Assembly: GCF_051487185.1 (NCBI RefSeq)
Contig: NZ_JAHVDK010000011.1
Location: 62,001-126,000, forward strand
Length of the DNA: 64,000 bases
Source of the DNA: Inquilinus limosus_F
GTDB lineage: Bacteria; Pseudomonadota; Alphaproteobacteria; DSM-16000; Inquilinaceae
Direction of reading: 5' to 3'
In this document: positions 49,763 to 58,400 of the stretch, one piece after another
Layout: every line of letters begins with the position of its first letter
Numbering within the stretch: position 1 is the first letter of the stretch
Program-made: the position numbers and the translations under genes
Notes under the pieces: model-generated
The model's database searches: none
The model's input: the letters and a program-made list of their open reading frames with translations, nothing else
Told to the model about the DNA's origin: nothing

Positions 49763-50254
49763 ATGGCCGCCACCGATCCCCAATTCGTCATCACCCGCGT
49801 CTTCAAGGCGCCGCGCCCGCGGGTCTGGGAAGCCTGGGCGAAGCCCGAGCTGATGTCGCAATGGTTCGGCCCGAAGGGCGTCGTCACCACGGTCAGGACG
49901 CTCGACCTGCGGCCAGGCGGGACAATGCATGCGCGCATGGACCAGCCCGATGGCGGCCACATGTGGGTGAAGTTCGCCTATCGCGAGGTGGTCGCGCCGT
50001 CGCGACTGGTGTGGGAGCACTCCTTCGCGGACGAGCAGGCCAACATCGTGGCCTCGCCCTTCGGCGGGCCGTGGCCGCTCAGGATCCTGTCGACCGTGAC
50101 TCTTGAGGAGGAGGGGGCGGGCACCCGGGTCCGGCTGGTCTGGACGCCGCTGGACGCCACAGAGGACGAGCGGCAGGCCTTCGCGGGCATGACGGATTCG
50201 ATGACCGAAGGCTGGTCCGGCACCTTCGACCGGCTCGACCAGACGCTGGCCTGA
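49763..50254 (+). CDS. SRPBCC (AHSA1-type) ligand-binding protein
   Basis: The 163-residue protein is an AHSA1-like START domain: FVITRVFKAPRPRVWEAWAKPELMSQWFGPKG, GGTMHARMDQPDGGHMWVKFAYREVVAPSRLVWEHSFAD and the end helix MTEGWSGTFDRLDQTLA. It shares a transcript with the preceding ArsR gene. Proteins of this type bind small hydrophobic ligands; no substrate is known. It is clearly homologous to the protein at 35136-35579. Confidence 0.9.
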   Translation: MAATDPQFVITRVFKAPRPRVWEAWAKPELMSQWFGPKGVVTTVRTLDLRPGGTMHARMDQPDGGHMWVKFAYREVVAPSRLVWEHSFADEQANIVASPFGGPWPLRILSTVTLEEEGAGTRVRLVWTPLDATEDERQAFAGMTDSMTEGWSGTFDRLDQTLA

Positions 50255-50266
50255 CCCGGATCGAAG

Positions 50267-50302
50267 TCTCCAGCCTATGGAGATTTTCTATAGGCGTGGA
50301 GA
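50267..50302. promoter_or_regulatory. Composite inverted repeat
   Basis: TCTCC-AG-CCTAT pairs with ATAGG-CGT-GGAGA around an 11-nt AT-rich centre, 12 nt after the SRPBCC stop and about 70 nt upstream of the small ORF at 50371. It could be a weak terminator or an operator. Confidence 0.35.
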
Positions 50303-50370
50303 GACACTGTCCATCCCGGCCGCGGCTCGGCAGGTCTATCTCTTGGAGAAGATCTGCCGAGGAGGCTGCG

Positions 50371-50562
50371 ATGTTCTCCTTCTTCCGGAATCGGGAGCGC
50401 CGGCGCGAGCCCGACGGCGCCGAGGCGCTCCTGGCGATGACCCCGCGCGAGCTGGCGGACCTGCCCTTCTGGGTCGAGCCGCCATTGGCGGACTGCGCCG
50501 ACGGCGCCCCGGCCGGCCGGCCCGTCACAAGCCGAACCGCGCCTCGGCGTCGGCCAGCGTGA
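50371..50562 (+). CDS. Small protein of unknown function
   Basis: A 63-codon frame (FSFFRNRERRREPDGAEALL, then AMTPRELADLPFWVEPP) has one of the best ribosome sites in the window (GAGGAGG, 6 nt upstream). The N-terminal half is Arg-rich and probably helical, and the C-terminal part overlaps the convergent decarboxylase-like gene by 38 nt. No family is recognised; the size and Arg content recall short cytoplasmic DUF1127-like proteins, but the signature residues are absent. Reality rests on the start site alone. Confidence 0.5.
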   Translation: MFSFFRNRERRREPDGAEALLAMTPRELADLPFWVEPPLADCADGAPAGRPVTSRTAPRRRPA

Positions 50563-51136
50563 GGCTCAACAGCGGCCGTCGTCCGGCCAGCACCGCCAGC
50601 GGTCCCGTTGCCGGGAACTCCCAGCCCAACCCGCCGGAACGCGGCCGGCCGGTGGCGGCGGCCCGCGCGATCCGGACGCCGGCCCTGTCCGGCTGCAGCA
50701 CGCGCAGCCGCACCGGCAGGCGCAGGGGCAGGGCGCGGCCCGGCCGGTCGGTGACGATGGCGACCGGCCCCTCGGCGTCGGTCAGAACGGTCCGCCCCTC
50801 CGCCGTCTCGAACCGGCCCAGCCGTTTGGGGATCGCCCACAGGTCCCGGCCGCCGGTCAGGGAGGCAGGGCTGTCCACCCAGGCGGCGGTCACGGTGACG
50901 CCGATCCGGCGCCCCAGCCGCACCGGCACGGCGACCACCAGCTCGCCATAGGCCAGATCGCCGCCCGGCTCCCATTCCGCCCACACCGTCGCCAGCAGCG
51001 CGGTCCCGCCCCAGCCCAGCGGCCGGGCCCCGGCCGGCAGCGGCCCCGGCAGCGCCACCCGCGGCACCCGCCACAGCGCCGCCTGAACCGTGCCGCGCAG
51101 CCGCCAGGGCGGGGGAGGGTAGAGGCCTTCGGTCAT
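50525..51136 (-). CDS. Acetoacetate decarboxylase-like protein
   Basis: The 203-residue protein has the ADC-family pattern: PYGEL-like segment AYGELVVAVPV, the Schiff-base region GGRDLWAIPKRLGRFE with the Lys of the (E/D)-x-P-K motif, and a beta-rich C-terminus. True acetoacetate decarboxylase uses this Lys, with Glu and Arg nearby. Many relatives act on other compounds, so the substrate is open. The ATG before TEGLYPPPPWRL was chosen; the ribosome site is weak. It is divergent from nrdA. Confidence 0.72.
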   Translation of the reverse strand: MTEGLYPPPPWRLRGTVQAALWRVPRVALPGPLPAGARPLGWGGTALLATVWAEWEPGGDLAYGELVVAVPVRLGRRIGVTVTAAWVDSPASLTGGRDLWAIPKRLGRFETAEGRTVLTDAEGPVAIVTDRPGRALPLRLPVRLRVLQPDRAGVRIARAAATGRPRSGGLGWEFPATGPLAVLAGRRPLLSLTLADAEARFGL

Positions 51137-51174
51137 GGTATCGGAGAATAACCGAGGCAGACCCGCCCCCAACC

Positions 51175-51260
51175 CGTCATCGCGAGGAGCGAAGCGACGT
51201 GGCGATCCATGGTGCAGCTCGTGCGGCCCTGGATCGCCTCGCCTACGGCTCGTGATGACG
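51175..51260. repeat. Palindromic intergenic element, family A-like (diverged)
   Basis: An 86-bp palindrome with outer arms CGTCATCGCGAG and CTCGTGATGACG and inner arms GGCGATCCA and TGGATCGCC, of the same plan as the elements at 10592 and 42786. It lies between the decarboxylase-like gene and the nrdA riboswitch. Confidence 0.75.
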
Positions 51261-51392
51261 GGATTGGGAGTGCCGCCACCTCCGATTCCGAGATTTCAGC
51301 CGGCGAGTCCAAAACGCATTTCGATTGCGAAGTTTGCGGCGTCTCCAACTAGGTATTGACGGAAACCGGCAGAAGGACGTCTATATCTAGAC

Positions 51393-51562
51393 ATCACGGG
51401 CGTTCGGGAATCCGGTGCGCCGACTCATCGGCAAGGCCGGGGCTGTCCCCGCAACTGTAAGCGGAGTGCTCTTCCGTCGTTTTCCGAGTCACTGGCGGGG
51501 CGATCCGCCGGGAAGGCGAGGCGGAGGGGCGATTCCCGCGAGCCAGGAGACCGGCCCGTGAT
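51393..51562 (+). promoter_or_regulatory. Cobalamin (B12) riboswitch upstream of nrdA
   Basis: The 170-nt leader has the hallmark conserved blocks: GGAATCCGGTGCG, GGGGCTGTCCCCGCAACTG followed by TAAGCGG, GAGTCACTGG, CGGGAAGGC and GCGAGCCAGGAGACC. It is closed by a perfect 9-bp P1 helix, ATCACGGGC (51393-51401) with GCCCGTGAT (51554-51562). The promoter candidate is TTGACG at 51356 with TATATC at 51382 (long spacer). About 120 nt remain before the nrdA ATG and contain a further stem GTCGGCG/CGCCGAC (51615-51639) that could form the expression platform. Adenosylcobalamin binding should lower nrdA expression. Confidence 0.9.
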
Positions 51563-51683
51563 CGCATAGAACGTCCTCGGGCGGGGTGTCCCGTTGGTGC
51601 GTCGGTCGGGTTGCGTCGGCGTGCCGGCGCGGCGCCGACTCCGCATCTTCGGCCCAGGCCCCTCACGATCATGGGGTTTGCCG

Positions 51684-54581
51684 ATGTCTGTCCTCCTCGA
51701 ATCCGACCGCGCCCTCGCTGGCGCGCCCGCCGCCCCGGCCGCGCCCCGTGCGCCCTCGAATCAAAGGGGGGCCGAGCCGGCCTTTCAGGTGATCCGCCGC
51801 AACGGCGCCGTCACCGCCTTCGACGCCGCCAAGATCTCGGTCGCGCTGACCAAGGCCTTCCTGGCGGTCGAGGGCCCCGGCGCCGCCGCCTCGCGCCGGG
51901 TGCACGACATCGTCGAGGGCCTGACCGCCCAGATCGTCGGCGCCCTAACCCGCCGTGCCGACCACGGCCGCACCTTCCATATCGAGGAGGTGCAGGACCA
52001 GGTCGAGCTGGCCCTGATGCGCGGCGAGCATCACAAGGTCGCCCGTGCCTATGTGCTGTACCGCGAGGAGCGGGCGCGTGAGCGCGCCGCCGCGGCCAGG
52101 GCCGAAGCCCAGAACGGGATGTCCGCGGTCGCGCCGGTGCTGCACGTCACCGCCGCCGACGGCAGTCGCGCGCCGCTCGACCAGGCGCGCCTCGCCCGGC
52201 TGGTGGAGGAGGCCTGCGCCGGCCTGGCCGATGTCGATCCCGCCCCGGTCCTGGCCGAGACCCGGCGCAACCTCTATGACGGCATCAGTGAGGCCGAGCT
52301 GGCGCTGGCCCCGATCATGGCCGCCCGCACCCTGATCGAGACCGAGCCGAACTACACTTATGTCAGCGCCCGCCTGCTGCTCGACCTGCTGCGGCGCGAG
52401 GCGCTGAGCTTCGTCCACGGCCGCCCGGCCCGCGCCACCCAGGCGGAGATGGCCGAGGGCTATGCCGAGTACTTCCCGGCCTATGTGAAGAAGGGCATCG
52501 AGGTCGGCCTGCTGGACGCCGAGCTCGGCCGCTTCGACCTCGCCAAGCTGTCGGCGGCGCTGAAGCCCGAGCGCGACCTGCAGTTCCAGTTCCTCGGGCT
52601 GCAGACCCTCTACGACCGTTACTTCCTGCAGACCGAGGGCGTGCGCTTCGAGCTGCCGCAGGCCTTCTTCATGCGCGTCGCCATGGGCCTGGCCTTGCGC
52701 GAGATCGACCGGGAGGCGAGGGCGATCGAATTCTACGATCTGCTCTCCTCCTTCGACTTCATGTGCTCGACGCCGACGCTGTTCAACGCCGGCACGCCGC
52801 GGCCGCAGCTCTCCTCCTGCTTCCTGACCTCGGTGCCGGATGATCTCGACGGCATTTTCAAATCGATCCGCGACAACGCCCTCCTGTCGAAATACGCCGG
52901 CGGCCTCGGCAACGCCTGGACCCGGGTGCGCGGCCTGGGCGCCCATATCCGCGGCACCAACGGCCAGTCGCAGGGCGTGGTGCCCTTCCTCAAGGTCGCC
53001 AACGACACCGCCATCGCGGTGAACCAGGGCGGCAAGCGCAAGGGGGCGGTCTGCGCCTATCTGGAGACCTGGCACGTCGACATCGAGGAATTCCTCGAGC
53101 TGCGCAAGAACACCGGCGACGACCGGCGCCGCACCCACGACATGAACACAGCCAACTGGGTGCCGGACCTGTTCCTCGAGCGGGTCGAGGCCGACGGCCC
53201 CTGGACCCTGTTCTCGCCGGACGAGGTGCCCGACCTGCACGACCTCTACGGCCCCGCCTTCAAGACGGCCTACGAGGCCTATGAGGCCAAGGCCGCGCGC
53301 GGCGAGATCCGGGTGCACAGGCAGGTCCGCGCCCTCGACCTGTGGCGGCGCATGCTGACCATGCTGTTCGAGACCGGCCACCCCTGGGTGACCTTCAAGG
53401 ACCCCTGCAACATCCGCTCGCCGCAGGGCCATGTCGGCGTCGTGCATTCCTCGAACCTGTGCACCGAGATCACGCTGAACACCTCGGATGACGAGGTCGC
53501 GGTCTGCAATCTCGGCTCGATCAACCTCGCCAACCACGTGTCCGAGCGCGGCCTCGACCGGGCGCGGCTGGAGCGCACCATCCGCACCGCGATGCGGATG
53601 CTGGACAACGTCATCGACATCAACTTCTACACCATCCCGGAGGCGCGCCGATCCAACCTGCGGCACCGACCGGTCGGGCTCGGCCTGATGGGCTTCCAGG
53701 ACGCGCTGCAGACGCTGCGCCTGCCGGTGGCGTCGGAAGCCGCGGTGCGTTTCGCCGATGAGAGCATGGAGGTGATCAGCTTTCACGCCATCTCCGCCTC
53801 GGTCGATCTCGCTGCCGAGCGCGGGCGCTACCCCTCCTTCGAGGGCTCTCTGTGGAGCCGCGGCATCCTGCCGATCGATTCCGTCGAGCTGCTGGCCGAG
53901 GCGCGCGGCGGCGTGCTCGACCTCGACCGCTCCTCCACCCTCGACTGGACCGGGCTGCGCGAGCGGGTGCGGACCGTCGGCATGCGCAACTCCAACTGCA
54001 TGGCGATCGCCCCGACCGCGACCATCTCCAACATCTGCGGCGTCGCCCAGTCGATCGAGCCGGCGTTCCGCAACCTCTACGTCAAGGCCAACATGTCGGG
54101 CGACTTCACCGTGGTGAATCCCGGCCTGGTCCGCGATCTCAAGGCGCTCGGCCTGTGGGACGAGGTGATGATCTCGGACCTGAAGTATTTCGACGGCAGC
54201 CTCGGCGCCATCGACCGGGTGCCGGACGACCTCAAGGCGCTCTACGCCACCGCCTTCGAGATCGACGCCTCCTGGCTGGTCGAGGCGGCGGCCCGGCGGC
54301 AGAAATGGATCGACCAGGCCCAGTCGCTGAACCTCTACATCGCCAACCCGAACGGAAGGAAGCTGGACGCGCTCTACCGTCTGGCATGGAAGCGTGGGCT
54401 CAAGACCACCTACTATCTGCGGGCGATGAGCGCGACCCATGTCGAGAAATCGACGCTGAAGGGCACCGACGGCAAGCTCAACGCCGTCGCCGCGCCGGCC
54501 CCGGTCGCGGCCGCCCCGGCGCCCGAGCCGGCGCCGCTGGTCTGCCCGATCGACGACCCGACTTGCGAGGCCTGCCAGTAG
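51684..54581 (+). CDS. nrdA: Class I ribonucleotide reductase large subunit NrdA
   Basis: NrdA reduces ribonucleoside diphosphates to deoxyribonucleotides with a radical-generating partner NrdB. The 965-residue protein carries two N-terminal ATP-cones (about residues 34-125 and 135-225) and then the catalytic barrel. The barrel has Cys in QLSSCFL, the NLCTEI motif, Cys in AVCNLGSINL, the loop MRNSNCMAIAPTATIS and the tyrosine pair in KTTYYLRAM. A Pro/Ala linker leads to the redox tail CEAC (Cys961, Cys964). Expression is under a cobalamin riboswitch, as known for B12-independent reductases in organisms that also have class II NrdJ. nrdB does not follow; a strong terminator ends the transcript. 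Confidence 0.95.
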   Translation: MSVLLESDRALAGAPAAPAAPRAPSNQRGAEPAFQVIRRNGAVTAFDAAKISVALTKAFLAVEGPGAAASRRVHDIVEGLTAQIVGALTRRADHGRTFHIEEVQDQVELALMRGEHHKVARAYVLYREERARERAAAARAEAQNGMSAVAPVLHVTAADGSRAPLDQARLARLVEEACAGLADVDPAPVLAETRRNLYDGISEAELALAPIMAARTLIETEPNYTYVSARLLLDLLRREALSFVHGRPARATQAEMAEGYAEYFPAYVKKGIEVGLLDAELGRFDLAKLSAALKPERDLQFQFLGLQTLYDRYFLQTEGVRFELPQAFFMRVAMGLALREIDREARAIEFYDLLSSFDFMCSTPTLFNAGTPRPQLSSCFLTSVPDDLDGIFKSIRDNALLSKYAGGLGNAWTRVRGLGAHIRGTNGQSQGVVPFLKVANDTAIAVNQGGKRKGAVCAYLETWHVDIEEFLELRKNTGDDRRRTHDMNTANWVPDLFLERVEADGPWTLFSPDEVPDLHDLYGPAFKTAYEAYEAKAARGEIRVHRQVRALDLWRRMLTMLFETGHPWVTFKDPCNIRSPQGHVGVVHSSNLCTEITLNTSDDEVAVCNLGSINLANHVSERGLDRARLERTIRTAMRMLDNVIDINFYTIPEARRSNLRHRPVGLGLMGFQDALQTLRLPVASEAAVRFADESMEVISFHAISASVDLAAERGRYPSFEGSLWSRGILPIDSVELLAEARGGVLDLDRSSTLDWTGLRERVRTVGMRNSNCMAIAPTATISNICGVAQSIEPAFRNLYVKANMSGDFTVVNPGLVRDLKALGLWDEVMISDLKYFDGSLGAIDRVPDDLKALYATAFEIDASWLVEAAARRQKWIDQAQSLNLYIANPNGRKLDALYRLAWKRGLKTTYYLRAMSATHVEKSTLKGTDGKLNAVAAPAPVAAAPAPEPAPLVCPIDDPTCEACQ

Positions 54582-54610
54582 AATAGCAGGACATCTCTCC
54601 GAAACGGAAA

Positions 54611-54645
54611 GAGGCGGCGGTTCCAACCGCCGCCTCGCTTTTTTT
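54611..54645 (+). terminator. Intrinsic terminator after nrdA
   Basis: GAGGCGGCGGTT and AACCGCCGCCTC form a perfect 12-bp stem with a 2-nt loop, followed by GC and seven T residues. It starts 30 nt after the nrdA stop and makes nrdA monocistronic. Confidence 0.95.
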
Positions 54646-54852
54646 GCGTCCCGGTGGCGGTCTCTGCCGGGCGACAAGGCCGGCATCATGCGTTCATACG
54701 ACGCGCGGCGATCCGGAGCGTGATTTCATCGGCTGGTCTCGATCGCGGTTCGGGAGCTTTATATGGCGATCTCGACCCAGCGCGTGCTCGGCCCCGTCGG
54801 GCGCAGAGCTGCCGGCCGGACAAATCGGGCCGGCCCGGGCCTGAGCGGAGCG

Positions 54853-55341
54853 TCAGTGTCCCGCACCAGGCCCGCCCTCGCGGTCGCGCCGCCCGGCGGC
54901 TCGCCCGCGCCACTGGTCGAACACCACCCGCCGGCCCTGCTTGTGGCGCACGGCCATCACGCGATGCGCCGGATACAGGGCACGGCCGGCCTTGGCCAGG
55001 GCGAAGAAGGCGCGGCGGTCCGCCGCCGCGGCAGTCAGGATCCAGACGACGTCCCCGCCTTCCGCCAGATCCTCGGCCGGCGGCACGCCGGTGGCCGCGA
55101 AGCGGTCGGCGGTCGCGTGGTCGTACAGCGACCAGCCGAGATAACCGACGACCCGGGCCTCCGCGTCGCCAGCCGAGCTGTCCAGGGCAAACAGATAGTG
55201 GCCGCGCTGGATCTGCCGACTGAGGGTTCGGATCAGGTCGCTGGAGCGGAAGCTGCCGAACGGCTCGCGCCTGGCCAGGAAATTCGCGGCGAGGCCGAGC
55301 GCCAGCCAGGGGCCCGGGATCTTCTTCAGACTGATCGTCAT
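54853..55341 (-). CDS. HlyC-like toxin-activating acyltransferase family protein
   Basis: The 162-residue protein resembles RTX-toxin lysine acyltransferases (HlyC/ApxC) along much of its length: GHYLFALDS...ARVVGYLGWSLYD, then AEDLAEGGDVVWILTAAAADRRAFFALAKAGRALYPAHRVMAVRHKQGR. In HlyC the corresponding parts read like QYVLL...PVAYCSWANLS, LVAEDWTSGDRKWFIDWIAPFG and MRKKFPDELFRAIRV. The N-terminal catalytic Ser-x-x-His of HlyC is not recognisable here, so activity is uncertain. It is divergent from the giant RTX metalloprotease 95 nt away, which supports a role linked to that protein. Confidence 0.6.
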   Translation of the reverse strand: MTISLKKIPGPWLALGLAANFLARREPFGSFRSSDLIRTLSRQIQRGHYLFALDSSAGDAEARVVGYLGWSLYDHATADRFAATGVPPAEDLAEGGDVVWILTAAAADRRAFFALAKAGRALYPAHRVMAVRHKQGRRVVFDQWRGRAAGRRDREGGPGAGH

Positions 55342-55436
55342 CACAGCCCGCGCGCGTCGTCCCGCCACTGGTCACCGATGGTACCGGACCGCGTCCTGCA
55401 TGCGCAATGCCGCATCGTTTCAAAGGAATGCCAGCA

Positions 55437-58400
55437 ATGACCTCCCAGACCGTCACCATGTCGAACGTCCAGAACATCGACGGGCTCCTGTCCGGCGTGA
55501 GGTGGGCCGGGACGGTGATGACCTACGGATTTCCAACAGCCGCGGCCGATTATGGCGACTACGCCCATAACGTGGATCACGACAACAATCCCTCGACGCC
55601 GGCCGTTTCGGTCGATGAAACCGACGGCTTTTCCGCTCTGAACGCCCAGCAGCAGGCTGCGGTGCAGGCCGCCTTTGCCGAATTCCGCGACCTGACGCTG
55701 ATGTCGGCGCTGCAGCAGGAGCCGGCCGGGGGCGCCGACGTGCGACTGGCTATGTCGACGACGCGCGAGCCCGGCAGCACCACCGCTTACGCGCAGTATC
55801 CAGGCAATGATGCGCTGGCGGGAGACGCCTGGTTCAACACCACCGACTACAACACGCCCCGGCTCGGAACCTACGCCTATCAGACCTTCTTCCACGAGAT
55901 CGGCCATGCGCTCGGCCTCAAGCACGGCCACGAAGCCGACAACGGAAACAACACCGTTCTGAGCAGCGATCGGGACTCGCTCGAATTCTCGACGATGACC
56001 TACCGCGCCTATGTGGGCCACTCCGGCAGTGGCGGATACGGCGTCACCGACGGTCATTATCCGCAGAGCTACATGATGCTCGACATCGCGGCCCTGCAAT
56101 ACATGTACGGCGCGGATTTCGCGACGCGTGCTGGCGACACCGCCTATCGCTTCGATCCCGCCACCGGACAGATGTTCGTCAATGGCACCGGGCAAGGTGT
56201 TCCGCAGAACAGTGGCGGGATGAACGTCAATGTCTTGTTCCGGACCGTCTGGGATGGCAACGGAAACGACACCTATGACTTCTCCGCCTATGACGCGAGC
56301 CGGCAGCTTGCCGTCGACCTGGCGCCAGGCGGCTGGACCGATGTCGATTCCGACAGCAACTTCCAGGCTGCCGATCTGAGGGCCAGCAACCCAGGCACAC
56401 AGATGGCGCGCGGCCAGGTCTTCAACGCCCTCCTGTTCAACGGCGACACCCGCAGCCTGATCGAGAACGCCATCGGCGGCGCCGGTGCCGACACGATCCG
56501 CGGCAATCAGGCCGGAAACCGGCTGGAGGGGCGCGCCGGCAACGACACGCTCGAAGGCTTCGACGGCAACGACGTGCTCGACCAGGGCTTCGGCGGCGGC
56601 GGCGCCTATGGCGGCAATGGCGACGACACGATCTGGGCCGGCGACGGGGCCGACACCATCGACGGCGGGGCCGGCTTCGACCTCGTGAACTATTCCCGGT
56701 CCAACAGCGCGATCCTGATCCAGCAGCCGAACCCCCTGGATCCTTCCTCCGGCAAGGTCATCGGCGGGTGGGCGACGGGCGACACCATGGTCGGGATCGA
56801 GCACGTCATCGGCTCGGCATTCGACGACAGCATACAACTCGGGGGCGACGGCAACAGCATCATCGGCGGCGACGGCAACGACCTGATCGATGGCGCGGGC
56901 GGCCGGGACACGCTGTGGGGCGACGCCGGCAACGACACACTCCGCGGCGGCGCCGAAGCGGATCAACTCCATGGCGGCACGGGCTGGGACATCGTGCGTT
57001 TCGGATCCGCGGTCACCATCAACCTGGCGACCGGCGCCCACTCCGGCGAAGCCGCGGGCGACACCTTCTTCGGCATCGAGCAATACATTGGCAGCACGGG
57101 CGACGACACGATGGTGGCCAACGATGCAGGGGCCGCCTATTTCGTCGGTGGGGAGGGAGTCGACAGCCTTTACGGCGGCGCGCGGGACGACTGGCTGCAG
57201 GGCGGCAAGGGCGCGGACGCGCTCAACGGCGGCGGCGGCTCCGATACGGCCTCCTATGCCGATGCGCCGGGCGCCATCATCGCCGAGATGTATTTCAGCG
57301 ACGGCAGCACCACGGACGGCAAGATCCATGCCGGCGAATGGGGGTACGATACGCTGGTCAGCATCGAGAATGTGGAGGGGTCGCGCTTCGATGACTCGCT
57401 CTACGGCGACGAACGGTCGAACACCCTCTGGGGCATGGACGGCAACGACCAGCTGGAAGGTGACGCCGGCGGCAGCCCGCAGGGATCGCACGATTTCCTG
57501 CTCGGCGGTGCCGGCAACGACGTCGTCACCATCGGCATCTTCGATCATGCCTTCGGCGGGGCCGATATCGACACCGCGTCCTTCATCGGCGGCCCGGTCT
57601 TCATCGACTACAACAGCAACACCTTCCAGATCGGCGGTCTCGGCTTCGAGCTGTACGAGTTCGAGATCTACAACGGCACCGGCGGCGCCGATACGCTGTA
57701 TGGCGCCAGCCACGGCGAGACGGTCAATTTCGGGGCCGGGAACGACGTCGTTTACGGGCAGGGCGGCGACGATTTCATCTATGTCGACGCCGGGGCGGAC
57801 ATCATGGACGGCGGCGCCGGCCGGGACACCATGGTGTTCGGGCGCGCGATGGTGGCTGACTGGCAGGCGGGCGTGCTCGATGCCGACATCGGCTCTGACT
57901 CCTGGCTCAATTGGGAGGCGATCCAGGGTTCCGCCGGCGACGACCGGATCCGCACCAACAGCTGGGGCTATGCCGTCGAGCTGCGCGGCGGGGCCGGCAA
58001 CGACGTGCTCGCCACCGGCGTGACCGGCGTGGTCAGCGATACGCTCCTGGGCGAGGACGGCAACGACCAGCTCAATGGCGGGGCCGGCGCCGACATCATG
58101 CGCGGCGGCGCCGGGAACGACACCTATGTTGTCGACACCGCCGCCGATGTCGTCGACGAGTCGGCCGCCGGATCCGGCGGCATCGACACGGTGCAGGCCG
58201 CGGTCAGCTTCAGCCTGGCGGCCTCGACCACGCTGCTGGGCCAGGTCGAGAACCTGGTGCTGCTCGGCAGCGCCAACATCAACGGCACAGGCAACGCGTC
58301 GGCCAACAATCTCACGGGCAACAGCGGCGCCAACCTGCTACAGGGCCTGGGCGGCAATGACGTGCTCAATGGCGGCGCCGGGGCCGACACCATGCGCGGC

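Noticed and set aside
51945..54689. 914-codon open frame antisense to nrdA
   Set aside because: It is a high-GC mirror of the true nrdA frame, which carries all family motifs; the antisense product shows no domain and no start signal.
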